A DNA stretch of 64,000 bases from Lepidodermella squamata (GCA_047495785.1 JBLDXI010000003.1:496001-560000), one strand, 5' to 3'. Numbered from the stretch's first letter, positions 34,397-46,617 are shown. Numbers and translations: made by a program. The notes: generated by a model not told the origin, from the sequence alone.

Positions 34397-34583
34397 TATA
34401 TCGTTAGCGGCGCGCCAAAACAACCACTTTACTATTTATAGATTTTAAATGGATAGTACGATCGAGAGTAGAAAAAAATCAGTGCTCAAATGGCCTATCG
34501 TACTTTATCATTACGTTCGGCGACTTCAAGTACGATCGAATGAATCATCTAAGTGGCTGTTTTGTCGCGCCGCTAACGATATA
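34397..34583. mobile_element. TA-flanked MITE
   Basis: The ends TATCGTTAGCGGCGCG and CGCGCCGCTAACGATA are near-perfect inverted repeats flanked by TA. The inner arms (CCAAAACAACCACTT / AAGTGGCTGTTTTG and GTACGATCGA copies) extend the match. It sits just after GTGCGTTA, the same context word as the larger foldback upstream of receptor D, so two different elements entered the same paralogous site. Confidence 0.7.
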
Positions 34584-36796
34584 TCATTATGAACAGCCAG
34601 GGCAGCCAATGCATCATCTAATTATGCTTCAACCTGAGCTACCAGCTTAAAAAACTAATTAATTAATTAATTAATCAATTGTTTGAATCCAATTACGATA
34701 TTTCTAGCTAGTTGCATTTTCTCGACACATGTACGCTAATTTCAAATTGAATTCCAAAAACCCTACTTGGAAATCTTGTAAACAATTTGAAGTCGAATTT
34801 GATGAACTTTTCTTTGTTCGGGTAGCTGCTTCGTCGCCTCGCCTTGGAGTTTGACATTGTGGGGATTGTATTTCTTCTATGGGAAGGATATTTCTACGCT
34901 TTCACGCCAGAGCAGCTTCCTTGATTAGTTGAATATTGGATTGGTGTTCAGTCTACTTTCTGAGGGCAATGCAATGTAAAGGCCTTCCAAACCTCTGCTT
35001 GAAACTGGCCGGAATCATCTAGGTGTGACTCCAATGAAAGACAATCGGCTCTTTTGGCTGGTTAGTTAGTCGTCATAAAAATATTCTGTGCAGTCCAAAT
35101 AGTTTGTCAAACATCTACCGTAAAAAGTGGATTAGCAACTGTTGCTGGTGAAAACATCACCGTTTACCTCACGGGCACAGAATTAATCAGATTATCTCGG
35201 TTTCTTAAGTGAAAATGATAGCAATAACCCCATATTATACGAATGCAAAAGGATTCGCTGTTCGCTAACCAAAAAGTCGCTGTTAACAAATTATTCATGA
35301 CTTTCAGAGAAAGCAGTAATCGACATCAAGCACAACCGTGTCTCTTGTGTTCTTTCTCCTTAGAACCACTCACCGGCTTGAAATTCTAATTTGATAAACT
35401 TGTAGGTGACTTGTAGAACTTGTAGAAAACCTGGAATATGGGCTTGTTTACATCCATCCCTCGGGGCTAATAGTAAATGGACTCGAAACTTCCTATCTTC
35501 TTCTTGCAAAATTCTTCGGATTGCAAAAAACTGCTTATTGATCGCGCGATTTCGCGGTGACTGCAAAAAATGGCCGATTAATAATTATTTCAAATAAAAA
35601 AGCAGCATCTAGCCATTACGCGCAGTAATTTTATTCGTGTCCCTTTTGCTCCTCAGTTTTACGAAATTTCTCATGTTTGAAGACATTTTTTCAACATATT
35701 TTGGAAAGCTTGGTTAATAACGACTGAACGACTGTAAACACTTTTAAACACTTGAAGTCATGTTTAAAAACAGGCTTCTCTGCATTTTGAATGGCTTTAA
35801 TTCACCGGTTTATGATTCATCCGCTATCGTCACCCTCCCCTAAACCTTTGTGGTAAAACGGTTCCTCTTGTTGTGCGAATATTACCATCACAAGCCAACA
35901 ATGAACCAGCGGAGGAGGAAAAATAAAACTTTTCATTGTTTCATTGTTTCATCCGCTATACTAGGCTTCACGCTGTCTTTACTACCTATTAGTTTATTTT
36001 AATTTTTTCCATGTAAATCATGGGATTTCTCCTCGTTGAATGCTGTTCACGTTAATTTTTACCAGCCGTGTTTAGTTTTTTTATTCAGCTTTCGAATTGT
36101 TTGCATATATTTTTTGCTTCATAATGGGCGATGGCTACGTTGTGCTTGCTAAAAAATAGAGCAGCTTCATTCATTTTTTTGCGAGCAAAAAATCACTTTG
36201 ATAGCGTAATTTTTTGCAATCCGAACAATTTTTATGAGTGTCGAGTCCCAAGTCCATTTCCAGGTGATAGATGACAAGTAAAAGCAGCTTTTGACGTGAC
36301 TGTAGAGACAGAAGCATAGGACTTGTTACTTGTCACCCGGCACCTTGAAATGTATGCAAACAAGGTCAAATCCGAGCATTTCAACGAGGCCAACGATATG
36401 TCCACCAGACGTTTCAAGAAAATTGGAGGCGTGGTAATTTGGGATAAATTGGGTTAAAATCTCCACCTGGAATGACTTGTCAGTTCCGCTCAGTTTGCTG
36501 TTATTATGAGGGATACAGTGGAATCATTACCGAATTATTGAATTCATTACCAAACATAATTGAGTTCCAAATCTCAAATTTTAAGACGCAGCCTTCAACT
36601 ATAACCATAACCAGTTAAATTACGAATAATTTGGTTAGGTATTGAATTAAATGAAATTGGGTACTGGCGTATTGTACTGTATTCTCATTAATCATTTCAG
36701 GAAACGAAAAAATGCTATGTGTATGTGGTGTGTAAAATCTCTCTTTTTCTCCCATGTGATCTTCAAACTTGTTATTAAATTTTAGATAATGATATA
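34584..36796. other. intergenic, no gene recognised
   Basis: About 2.2 kb between receptor B (leftward) and the SGNH gene (rightward). Only short ORFs and AT-rich tracts are seen, with a (TTAA)-type run at about 34653. Promoters of the rightward gene must lie here but no core element is clear. Confidence 0.4.
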
Positions 36797-38398
36797 ATGA
36801 AAATTCCAAAACAGATATATTCGAATACAGCAGCTATCGCGGCTGTATGCTTATTAATTATGGAGGCCTCCCTGTTATTCACCAGCACAGAAGTATTCCG
36901 GTTATTGCCGTTGTCAAGCAGCCTACCCTCTGCCACAGCCAAATGCCTTGCGAGCATCGTCGAATCGCCTTTCCGCTCGGCTTACAGCCAATTTTATGCC
37001 ACTTCTTCCTCGATTATTCGCTTCAGTGATGTCAGCAACTTGCAACGAGCTTTCGTGCGACTGTTCAACAGCACATCGCATCGGAAATTGCGACTGGTAA
37101 TCGTCGGTGAATCTTCGTCTGTTCCGCATCCCACTTCTATAGTGAGTTGAAACTTGGGTTTTTATTTTGTATCGGATGACAAGTGTGGCTTTTCATGATA
37201 GGAATCTGCTTTTCTCATGCTGTGCGATTGGTTGAACACCACACTATCGAAAAATGGACGCGAAGCTGAGTGTGAAAATTGGGCAGTTGGTGCAACCCCC
37301 AGGTTACTTCTAGTTCGACTCAGCTTATAGGTTCAGTTTTAAGCACATAAATTGCAGCCTCTTCTACGCATACTGCCATGCCGCAATGTTCGACGTTCGA
37401 AATTTTGACATTGTCCTAATTCAAGAATCTTGGAATTGGGAGCAGCACTATACGAATCCGAACGAAAGTCACCTTGGCATTCTAATAGACTCGCTACGCC
37501 GCGCCAACCCAGCGATTCAAGTCATCGTTTTTGATTTCCCAGATACGCGTTTGATTAGTGATCCAATTCCAGAATCTGCAAACTACGTCACGAATGCAGC
37601 TGTTGCCGCAGAGTATGATGTGCCCTTGATCGGTGGAATAGGCTTACTATCGAATGCTGCGAACTGGTCACAAGAAGTTGCCATGCATCAGGCAGATTTC
37701 ATCGGTAATTTAAATCTATAGAATTCCAAGTAAATTGTCTCTTGAATTTCGCAGGTTACTACCTCTCAGCAGATGCTTTCCACCCCGGGAACCGAACTCA
37801 TTCTGTTATGGCAGAGTACTTGGTCAATTTCTTCAAGCAATCTCTCATCCAATTACTCGAATTGAATGAACTTCCGACTTTGAGCCAGCCAATCATTAGG
37901 ACAAACTATCTTTCCGACTGCTTTCTGACTTACGCAAGTCACGAAGGCCGCGACAGCAGGAGCTTGGGGCAGAATGCTTCACTCCGTTATGATTGGCTGT
38001 CCTATCAATCTTTGTCGCCCGGGGAACAACTGAAGATTTCGCTGTCGAATTTCACCCGTCCAATCTTTGATTGTTGCCAGCATTCGGCAAATAAATGTTG
38101 CTATCTACCTAGATTCGCTATTTCACATCGCTCCCATTCGAATCAAGGCTCTTCTGTTGTTGTGATTGCTGCGAGGATTTCCTTGGCAAACGGTTCAGCT
38201 TTCTCGAGGAATTATACTATTTCTGCTCAAGGCACAAATCACTTTGTATCTGCGCCGCCTGAAGATGAATATTTGAGAGTTCCGTGTGCCCAGGTGGAAG
38301 GTTCTGCCATTAGGATGGCTGATGTCGATGTGTCGAGCTCGAAAAATGATACCACGACATTTCAAGTTTTCAGCCTGATTGCGCTTTATAAATGTTGA
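36797..38398 (+). CDS. membrane-anchored SGNH/GDSL-hydrolase-like protein
   Basis: Exons 36797-37141, 37344-37704 and 37755-38398 join in phase (449 residues). The N-terminus is a short cytosolic stretch and one hydrophobic span (TAAIAAVCLLIMEASLLF), fitting a type II membrane or uncleaved signal anchor. The hydrolase core shows LRLVIVGESSS (block I, GES for GDS), NFDIVLIQESWNW (block III position), IQVIVFDFPDTRL and the C-terminal ADAFHPGNRTHSVMA with the Asp-x-x-His pair of block V. About 170 further residues follow, with several cysteines (DCCQHSANKCC) and no domain I recognise. It is probably an esterase or acyl/acetyl-hydrolase of the secretory path; substrate unknown. The first acceptor (TTTTAAG) is chosen because it alone keeps phase. 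Confidence 0.65.
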
Positions 38399-38729
38399 CG
38401 AAAGTGACAAATAAAACACAGCTTTTTTAAGCGCCGCCGTTATTGGGAATTGAGGACAAACTAGCACACTAAAAGTTATCCCGCTTCATTTTTGAAAATG
38501 TAGACATTTGATTGAATTTGATTGAATACTTGGCCCTAGGCCATACTTTTTTAGGGTATCGAAACCCTGAATTTCATGCTCCACCTTTAGGAAATTTCTT
38601 TCTCAACTAAATTACCCCGAATGACGAGGTTCAGGTTTCAGGTGGAAACTTTCCGCTCATCTAGCCCAAATGGCAGACAAATAAACCTTTCATTTTTTAA
38701 TAAAGCTTGACCAACTTGGTAGCACAATG

Positions 38730-40484
38730 TCACTTTAAAGGTAAAATATTCGACAACGGGCTGAACGCATTTGTTTGCTGAGATAATTCTGCTGCCACTG
38801 ACAGAAACCCTCTCCGAATTTGTATAGTGAGGTCGTAGCATTTCGAAAACAATTCCATCTTCCGGCAGGTCTCCTCCGCATCGCCTGTCGACCCAGAGGA
38901 CCATAGCATGAGCAGCGCCTGGCACATCTGCTTCTGTAAACGAACAATTCGACCAGCTATCGCTGATTCATCAACTAGAAGAAACAATCTGAAGCTTATA
39001 TAGAGAACTCGAATTAAGTCGAGGAATTACCATGAAAATATAAGATTCCCAGAATGAGCGAGCTCTCAATGAAGGACGGATTCATTTGAGCGAGACAATC
39101 CGCCAACCGGCTACATGCGTCAAAGGTTGACTGAAGGAGAAACATATTTACACAAATCGTCGCTGTTCTTCTCTTCATAGAACGCGCTATTAAAGCTATT
39201 AAAACAAGGAGCAGGAATTGAAAAACCCCATTACTTCAACATTCCCTCATGCGAAGAATATCTACTGCCAAAATGGTTATAATGGCCATAACTGACGTCT
39301 GACGTCACACCTCATCGATACATTTTGTGCAAAATTGGCCCATGCACCATATGATTGACCTAACCATCACAATTCATCCATTTTTGAGAATAATTATAAT
39401 AAAAGTTCGGAGTTCCCAACATTGGGATAAGGCCTTATAGACATCAAGGGGGTAGTAAACTTATACGGGATTTCTTTAACAACACAGGCTACCGTTCTAC
39501 AAGACCGTTCAGGTCTTTAGGAAAACGAAATCGGCTTATACGGGATTTCTTTAACAACACAGGCTACCGGCTACAAGACCGTTCAGGTCTTTAGGAAAAC
39601 GAAATCGGCTTACTTTTAACATCGGTAGAGATTGAAGTGTAAGTGTCGAAAGCTCATTAGACATGCCGAGTGTTGAAGGAGGACTCCCGTTTGGCAGGCT
39701 ATTGAAGAGCGCCTTCACATGAACTACGCTTGTCGATCTGATTGCGTCTAATTCTTCTTGCGTTAGACATAGTGGCTCTATTCCTATATAGAAAACAACA
39801 CTTTGCCGGGAAGATTTTACCATTACAATTTCAACCTTTGAAAAATTTGCCGTATTCTTCACATATCGATGACTCGAATACCATTTGTTCAAGGCCCAGC
39901 TTAATCAAAGTTTCAATGTCATTGATAACCGCAGTGGGTCTTTTCAGCGGTACCGATTCAAGACCGTGAAGAAGCGTGAAAGCATTCGCTGCCAACAACA
40001 TCGTATTTTCAGCTCTAGATCCTCGGTTAGTTTGAGGGTTCGAGGTTATTTCAGGATATGAAAGTCGAACCCCACTACCATCATTCGAATTCGTCGTTAG
40101 AGAATCAGAGGTCGACGTGCTTAACTTCCTTTTCTTTTTGCCATGTTCTTTCGTCATGAATTTACCTAAAACATTGAGAAAATGATCGATTGGGGGAGAA
40201 TAGGATTTCGGCTTACTTTGCATTCCAACAGCCAAGCATTTTTCGTAACGGCATCGTCTACACATTTGGCCTTTTAGATTACTGGCTAATCTGCAAGGCG
40301 AGCGCTTTTGCAGGTTGCATCCATTGGCGTCTCCTTGATTATGTTCACAGACTAGCACATGAGGTTTGTCGCAGTGGCGCCTGAAGAATTTCTGACATGC
40401 CTCGCATGTTGAAGGCTGGTAGTCTCTACGCCTAGGAACGACAGAAGTACAAATTCTACACAGAGCAGCGGTGACAGGGGGCAT
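38730..40484 (-). CDS. divergent nuclear receptor C
   Basis: Exons 40484-40217, 40165-39836, 39783-39614, 39130-39031 and 38974-38730; 370 residues. The DNA-binding domain is CRIC...CEACQKFFRRHC, with a 17-residue gap between the first two cysteines of finger 2, and CRRCRYEKCLAVGMQ. The first intron is a multiple of three without stops, so unspliced RNA would still read through. Exon 2 has a basic hinge (EHGKKKRKLSTS), likely a nuclear-localisation signal. The last exon ends SPLSNILPLK. Its third intron contains a 75-bp tandem duplication next to the exon-3 donor. It converges tail-to-tail with the SGNH gene, 330 bp apart. Confidence 0.8.
39461..39609. repeat. 75-bp direct tandem duplication in receptor C intron 3
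   Basis: TTATACGGGATTTCTTTAAC to AAACGAAATCGGC occurs twice in a row (39461-39535 and 39536-39609). The copies differ by TT against G near the middle. The right copy abuts the donor of exon 3. Confidence 0.9.
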
Positions 40485-40550
40485 TTTTTACTCAAAACAA
40501 AAAAGGTGTTTATAATACAAGCATAAATGCAGCACTGTGGCGTGCGAGAC

Positions 40551-40567
40551 CCTGCAAAAAATCGATT
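40551..40567 (-). promoter_or_regulatory. conserved 5'UTR splice-acceptor-like site of receptor C
   Basis: AATCGATTTTTTGCAG then GGTCTCGCACG, 67 bp before the ATG at 40484. It is homologous to the site of receptor B. Confidence 0.5.
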
Positions 40568-41190
40568 TAGCACGAGTACAATTATTAATGAATTACATAT
40601 AGTAAGTTGTAGGTTGACACTAGGTCATAAACAGAAAAAGGAGTATCATATCATATTACAATTGGAACAACGCGAATGTCATTTTTCAGTTACTTCAACG
40701 ATCAACTTTATAAGAAACGGAAATTTTTATACTAAGCTCACTTTATACTAATCATGACTTCCAAGTCGAGCACTCAACTATGGGATATTGTTGTTGAGTA
40801 CAAGAAAAGTGGGCCTTTAACCTTTAAATTCGGCTTAAATCGCAAGGTAATCAGAGCGATGACCTAATTTAAAAAATGCACGCGTTTCCTTTTGCAATTT
40901 CTATGCCCAAATGAATGCATTGGATTATTAAATTGTAAGTAATTATAACCTGAGCCGTACTCTCCCTTCCTTACTATAAACTCTGTCGAGATAAGGCCGA
41001 CTCAGCCTTCTTCTAAGCTTCGCTGTTCGACGTCTACTTCGGCGGCTAATTCCATCGGTTCTTGGGGTCAAGAATCAACTTCATCTCGAAAATAATGACC
41101 CGGTATGGTGGGATATCTTAATTTGCCTGAGCATAACAGTTGAATGGTATTCTAAGAAAAAGCAGTAGTTTGGCGGTTAAGTTTTATTAG
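40568..41190. other. intergenic between receptors C and D
   Basis: This is the upstream region of receptor C and the downstream region of receptor D. No gene or repeat is recognised. Confidence 0.4.
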
Positions 41191-42876
41191 TCACTTTAAT
41201 TTTAAAATGTTTGACAGCGAGCTGAACTCTTTTGTTTGTTGAGATACTTCAGCAGACACGGACAGAAACTCTCTTCGGATAAGTAGAGTGAGGTCGTAGC
41301 ATTTCGAAAAAAGTTCCATTTTTCGACACATCTCTTCCGCATCGCCTGCTGACCCAGAGGACCATAACATGAGCAGCGCCTGGCACATTTGCTTCTGCAA
41401 ACGATCCATCCGCCCAGCTATCGATGAATCATCAACTGAAATGAAAAAGTCTGGAAGCTTAAAGAGAACTTGAATGAAATCGGAAGAATTACCATGAAAA
41501 AATAGGATTCCTAGAATGAGCGAGCTCTCGATGAAGGAAGGATTCAATTGAGCGAGACAGTCAGCCAACCGACCACAGGCGAGGAACGTTGGCTGGATAA
41601 CAATACCATATAATGTTGAATCAAGCCCAAGTTGGACAAAATCTTCGTATTGTTATGTTCACTATTGACACACTCTCTAAGACCCTCATATGGGGTAGAA
41701 AATTTGGCAATCGTTTTTCCACACCACGCAATTCATAGTATTTACTGAGCTGATTGAATAAACATCTGCAAAAAACTGTGGGGCTCGGAATTTAGCAGTT
41801 AGTTTCTTGGAGAAAATATCGGGAATTAGGAATTCGAAATTCAAATACCGTTTTGCATCTTATCACCCCATGGAACACTGGATTTTCATTCAATTCGAAG
41901 GCGGGCCTACTAGACTTCCTTTAGGTACTTATTTGCAGGATTTTTGCATAGTGCACAACTGCCGTGAGGTCTTGAAAAGGGCATCGAAGAAAAATGAAAT
42001 AGCTTACTTTGAACATTGGGTAAGCCTGGAGTGCAAACTTCACAAGTTCGTTACACATGCCGAGGGTTGAAGGAGGACTCCCGTTTGGCAGGCTGTGAAA
42101 GAGCGCTTTCACATGGATTACGCTTGTCGATCTGATCGCATCCAGGTCTTCTTGTTTAAGGAAGCATGGATCTATTCCTTGAATGCGAAACCACCTCTTT
42201 GTAAAGAATTTGATCGCAAGCTATGATATAACAACCTTTGAAAAATGTGCCGTATTCTTCACATATCATCAACTCGAATGCCATTTGTTCAAGGCCCAGC
42301 TTGATCATTGCTTCGATGTCATTGATATATGATTCAGTGGGTCTTTTCAGCGGTACTGATTCAAGGCCGTGTAGAAGCGTGAAGGCATTCGCTGTACAGA
42401 ACATCATAGCTTCAGCTCTTGATCCTTGATTAGTTTGCGGGTTTGAGATTATTGCAGGTGACAGTTGAACGTCACTATCATCAACGGACGTCGTCGATAT
42501 GGAATCATCATGCGACGTGCTTAGGTTCCTTTGCTTCTCGCCAGGTTTTTTTGTCATGAATTTACCTTGAAAAAATAGGTAAACAATTGATTTAGGAGAA
42601 GAAGAGATTTAGCTTACTTTGCAATCCAACAGCCAAGCATTTTTCGTAACGGCATCGCTTACACATTAGGCCCTTTAGATCGCTGGCTAATTTGCAAGGC
42701 GAACGCTTGTTTTCGCCCTCCTTGTCTCTATCTTTGGCACATACTAGCTCATTAGGCTTTTCGCAGTTGCGCCTAAAGAACTTTTGGCACGCCTCGCATG
42801 TTGATGGCTGGTAGTCTTTGCGTCTAGGAACTACAGAAGTACAAACTTTACACAGAGCAGTGTTGACAGGAGGCAT
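41191..42876 (-). CDS. divergent nuclear receptor D
   Basis: Exons 42876-42618, 42565-42236, 42177-42008, 41592-41493 and 41435-41191; 367 residues. Finger 1 is CKVC...CEACQKFFRRNC; finger 2 has a 14-residue gap and CKRCRYEKCLAVGLQ. Lys-rich words (KDRDKEGENKR) fill the gap. Exon 3 shows LDAIRSTSVIHVKALF with HSLPNGSPP where the others have NSLPNG. Exon 4 reads PTFLACGRLADCLAQ. The last exon ends SSLSNILKLK. Upstream, between this gene and E, lies the 749-bp foldback element. All splice sites are GT-AG. Confidence 0.8.
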
Positions 42877-42928
42877 TTTTTACTCGCTGAAAAATTTGTT
42901 TGTAATACAGAGCTATACAGAGCGACAC

Positions 42929-42945
42929 GCTGCAAAAAATCGATT
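42929..42945 (-). promoter_or_regulatory. conserved 5'UTR splice-acceptor-like site of receptor D
   Basis: AATCGATTTTTTGCAG then CGTGTCGCTC, about 53 bp before the ATG at 42876. Confidence 0.5.
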
Positions 42946-43082
42946 TAGCATGTGTAAAAATACTAATGAATGGCATCCGAGCTAGTATACTACTATAGGA
43001 TGCGATTGGATTAACAACAGAAAAACAGGAATTATTATTGATGAAAAAATACGACCGTATTTTATTATGAATGTGCGTTATA

Positions 43083-43831
43083 AAGTATGACCAATATTTT
43101 TTTTGCCTCGCATTTTTTCAATAACTTCGTGACCATGAGGAATTTTTTGGAGCGGTTTTCACCATTTGATAAATCAGGTCTTCGGTAAACTTTCCTCAAA
43201 TTTTCGTCAAAATTGGTTCAGAGCGAAGAAATTGGTGACAAAAATGCCGTTTGCGGTTTCAATTAAGAATTCTCATTTTTGAAAAATGGCATTTTTCAGG
43301 TTTTTTGGTTTGGCGGCATCATCCTGTGGAAAAGCTTTATTCGGTCATTTTCTTCGTTGGGAATTAGATCAATAACACGTCTCCAACAGAGAAATTCATC
43401 TTGACACCCACAGAAAAGTTCTTATCCACCAACAGCGATCCGAAATGGCTTTTTGAATTTTTTTGAGTGGTCTGTGCCAACCTGGTGATGCCGCAAGTTT
43501 CGGACAGTCGTATGATTTTTTTTTTGGAATCGGTGACTCCGATTAGTCACAGGCCATCTCTCAAACGGCTCAAATCCTCAGGGAAGAGTGATGATCAGCT
43601 CTTGCCATATTGGACGCAAAAATGCCATTTTTCAAAAATGAGAATTCTTAATTGAAACCGCAAACGGCATTTTTGTCACCAATTTCTTCGCTCTGAACCA
43701 ATTTTGACGAAAATTTGAGGAAAGTTTACCGAAGACCTGATTTATCAAATGGTGAAAACCGCTCCAAAAAATTCCTCATGGTCACGAAGTTATTGAAAAA
43801 ATGCGAGGCAAAAAAAATATTGGTCATACTT
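43083..43831. mobile_element. 749-bp foldback element with about 215-bp arms, TA-flanked
   Basis: AAAGTATGACCAATATTTTT at the left and its complement ending GGTCATACTTT at the right are flanked by TA on both sides. Arms pair almost perfectly for about 215 bp, through CGTTTGCGGTTTCAATTAAG. The spacer has no transposase. Length and target fit a Tc1/mariner-type MITE. It stands after GTGCGTTA, where receptor B carries a different MITE. Confidence 0.85.
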
Positions 43832-43839
43832 TAGATAAT

Positions 43840-44787
43840 TATAAATATTCCGTAATTTTTGTACGATATAAATGACTAGTGCTGAAATTAATACGGAAGG
43901 CGCTGCAATAGCCATGTTTTGAAAGAACGAAAGTCAGCTTTTAGCTCAGGAGTAATCCTAATTCGGGTTCGGGTCTTTCCAGCTTTTTTTGTTCCACCCA
44001 TCTTGCTGTGGTTCCGGATTCAACAATCGGCCGTCTATATTCTCGTATTCATCGAAATATTATCATCAAATTCTAGTCCTCACAATTAAAAATTCAAGCT
44101 CTTAGAGGCTGTGCGCAGCTTGGAACCGGCAACCGTCTATCCTCGCGGGTCTAAACAGGTGCTCCATGTCTCCTTCCTGTTCTTTTTTCTTCAGCTTCTG
44201 ATGCCGTACTTTCGCTGGTCACGCCTCGCACTTTTTACCTCAGTTTGCTCCCATACTCAGTTTGGACAGAGAACAAAAAGTACCCAAAGAATGAAGAAAG
44301 CATGCCCGTCATCAAATGTTGCCCGTCGGTGAAATTAACTCAATCGACAGAATTGATTTAATAATTTTACTTCACCGAATGTCCGTGGCAAGCCTTGACA
44401 ATTCGGCCGAGTTTTCGCTTGTGAGCTGACAGCGAATGAGTTGACAGTTCACCGAGTTCTTGTTTCGTTAATATTGCTTTTCTTTCCAAACTACTTGTTC
44501 CTCGCGTATTGTTTGTCTTTTTTAAATTGAGACTAAGTTAATGTATGTTTTTCTATAATTTTGCTTGATTTACGGATGGAAATCTGATCAAATACTTGAT
44601 CATTAATTTTTATAATAGGCGTGAACCGTGAAGCCTTAAAATTCAGGGCTCCGACATTACCTTAGTAATTTTTTCTCCACTAGGCTTTCCTTAAATAACG
44701 CTGTTCAAATAATATCTAAATTGGAAGAAAAATAGACATTTTTTCGGCTAATTTTTATTAAAGCTCGACCAACTTATCAGCAAAATG
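43840..44787. other. intergenic between foldback element and receptor E
   Basis: Short ORFs only; nothing recognised. Confidence 0.4.
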
Positions 44788-46534
44788 TCACTTTAAATGT
44801 AAAATATTTGACAGCGAGCTTAACGTATCTGTTTGCTGCGATAATTCAGCGGACACTGACAGAAATTCTCTTCGGATAAGTAAAGTGAGGTCATAGCATT
44901 TCGAGAACAATTCCATTTTTCGGCACGTCTTCTCCGCGTCGCCTGCTGACCCAGAGGACCATAACATTAGCAGCGCCTGGTACATTTGCTTCTGCAAACG
45001 ATTCATCCGTCCCGCTATCGATGAGTCATCAACTGAAAGAAAATAATATTGTGAAGGATAGAATACTTGAATGAAATTGGAGGAACTACCATGAAAAAAT
45101 AGGATTCCTAGAATGAGCGAGCTCTCGATGAAGGAAGGATTCAATTGAGCGAGGCAATCAGCCAGCCGACTACATGCGGCAAACGTAGCCTGGGTAGAAA
45201 AAATACGAATTTTCATATCAACAAAAAAATAAAAGCTTTTTATCAAAATTCAATGTTTTGTTGACTTTCATTTCCGTGGGAAAAACTATTGAAACTCCAT
45301 AGAGAAAACATCGAGGATAAAGAATTCGAAATCCAATAATTTTGCGGATGAAATCCAGTTTCAAGTTAGAACCGTGACCCCTCTTGCACCTGATCGATTT
45401 TCTCGGGTGCGAAGCTCTGATACATAGAAAAGGTACCGTGATGCATTCAGTTCCTGATGCAGAAGCGATTTGAATACGCTTTGGTGAATGTCAATGGTCG
45501 GCCCTGGCCATACTGGAGTATAACCCTGCAAGACATTATTTTTCGTCCGCTATCTTATTTTGCTGAAAAGAATACAAAGCGAGGATATAATTTTAAGGAT
45601 TTAGGCACCCTGTTGTTGTAGTTTTCCTATTGGATTTTGTGATCTTCCGCTAATAGGAGGTGGACACAAAATTGCTTACTTTGAACATCGGGTAAGATTG
45701 AAGTGTAAGTTGCGAAAGTTCGTTACACATGCCGAGGGTCGAAGGAGGGCTCCCGTTCGGCAGGCTGTTGAAGAGCGCTTTCACATGAATTACGCTCGTC
45801 GATCTGATCGCATCCAAATCTTCTTGGGTGAGATATATTGGGTCTATTCCTGAGCGAAACCAATATTGTTCAGTGAAGATACGATCATTAAGCGGCAATG
45901 TCTCAACCTTTGAAAAAATTGCCATATTCCTCACATATCATCGACTCGAATGCAGTTTGCTCCAGGCCCAACTTGACCACTGTTTCGATATTATTGATAG
46001 CCGCAGAGGGTCTTTTCAGCGGTACTGATTCCAGGCCGTGAAAAAGCGTGAAAGCATTGGCTGTGCACATCATCATAGCTTCAGCTCTAGGTCCTAGTTT
46101 ATTTTGCGGATTTGGGATTATCACAGGAGGGGATAGTCGAGTATCCTTCCTGGATATGGAATCCGATGATGCATTCGAGTCACTTTCGCCTGATTCTTTT
46201 GTCATGAATTTACCTTTAAAATTGGGGAAATTATAGTTGATTGAAGAATAAGGGGTTTATGCTTACTTTGCAAACCAACCGACAAGCATTTATCGTAACG
46301 GCATCGCTTACACATTTTCCCCTTCAAATGACTGGCTAATTTGCAAGGCGAGTTCTTTAATTGGTGGCCTCCGTTGGTTTCCTGTTGATCTTGTACACAC
46401 ACTAACCCATGAGGTTTTTCGCAGTGGCGCCTGAAGAACTTTTGACACGCCTCGCATGCTGTAGGCTGGTAGTCTTTGCGTCTAGGAACGACAGAAGTGC
46501 AAATTTTACATAAAACAGCGTTGACAGGTGGCAT
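44788..46534 (-). CDS. divergent nuclear receptor E
   Basis: Exons 46534-46267, 46213-45908, 45849-45680, 45189-45090 and 45032-44788; 362 residues. Finger 1 is CKIC...CEACQKFFRRHC; finger 2 has a 17-residue gap and CKRCRYDKCLSVGLQ. Its hinge (exon 2) is 24 bases shorter than in B, C and D and is Ser/Asp-rich (SGESDSNASSDSIS). Ligand-domain exons follow the shared plan: LDAIRSTSVIHVKALFNSLP, ATFAACSRLADCLAQLNPSF, VDDSSIAGR. It is head-to-head with the ankyrin/SOCS gene at 47082, the two starts 547 bp apart, so they may share a promoter region. Confidence 0.8.
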
Positions 46535-46599
46535 TTTAAAACGATGAAAAATGTGTTTATACTGGAGAGAGGTAAAAGCAGTGCTATAGGGTGCGACAC

Positions 46600-46617
46600 C
46601 CTAAAAAAATCGATGTA
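46600..46617 (-). promoter_or_regulatory. conserved 5'UTR splice-acceptor-like site of receptor E
   Basis: CATCGATTTTTTTAG then GGTGTCGCACC, 66 bp before the ATG at 46534. Here the acceptor is TAG where the others have GCAG. Confidence 0.45.
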
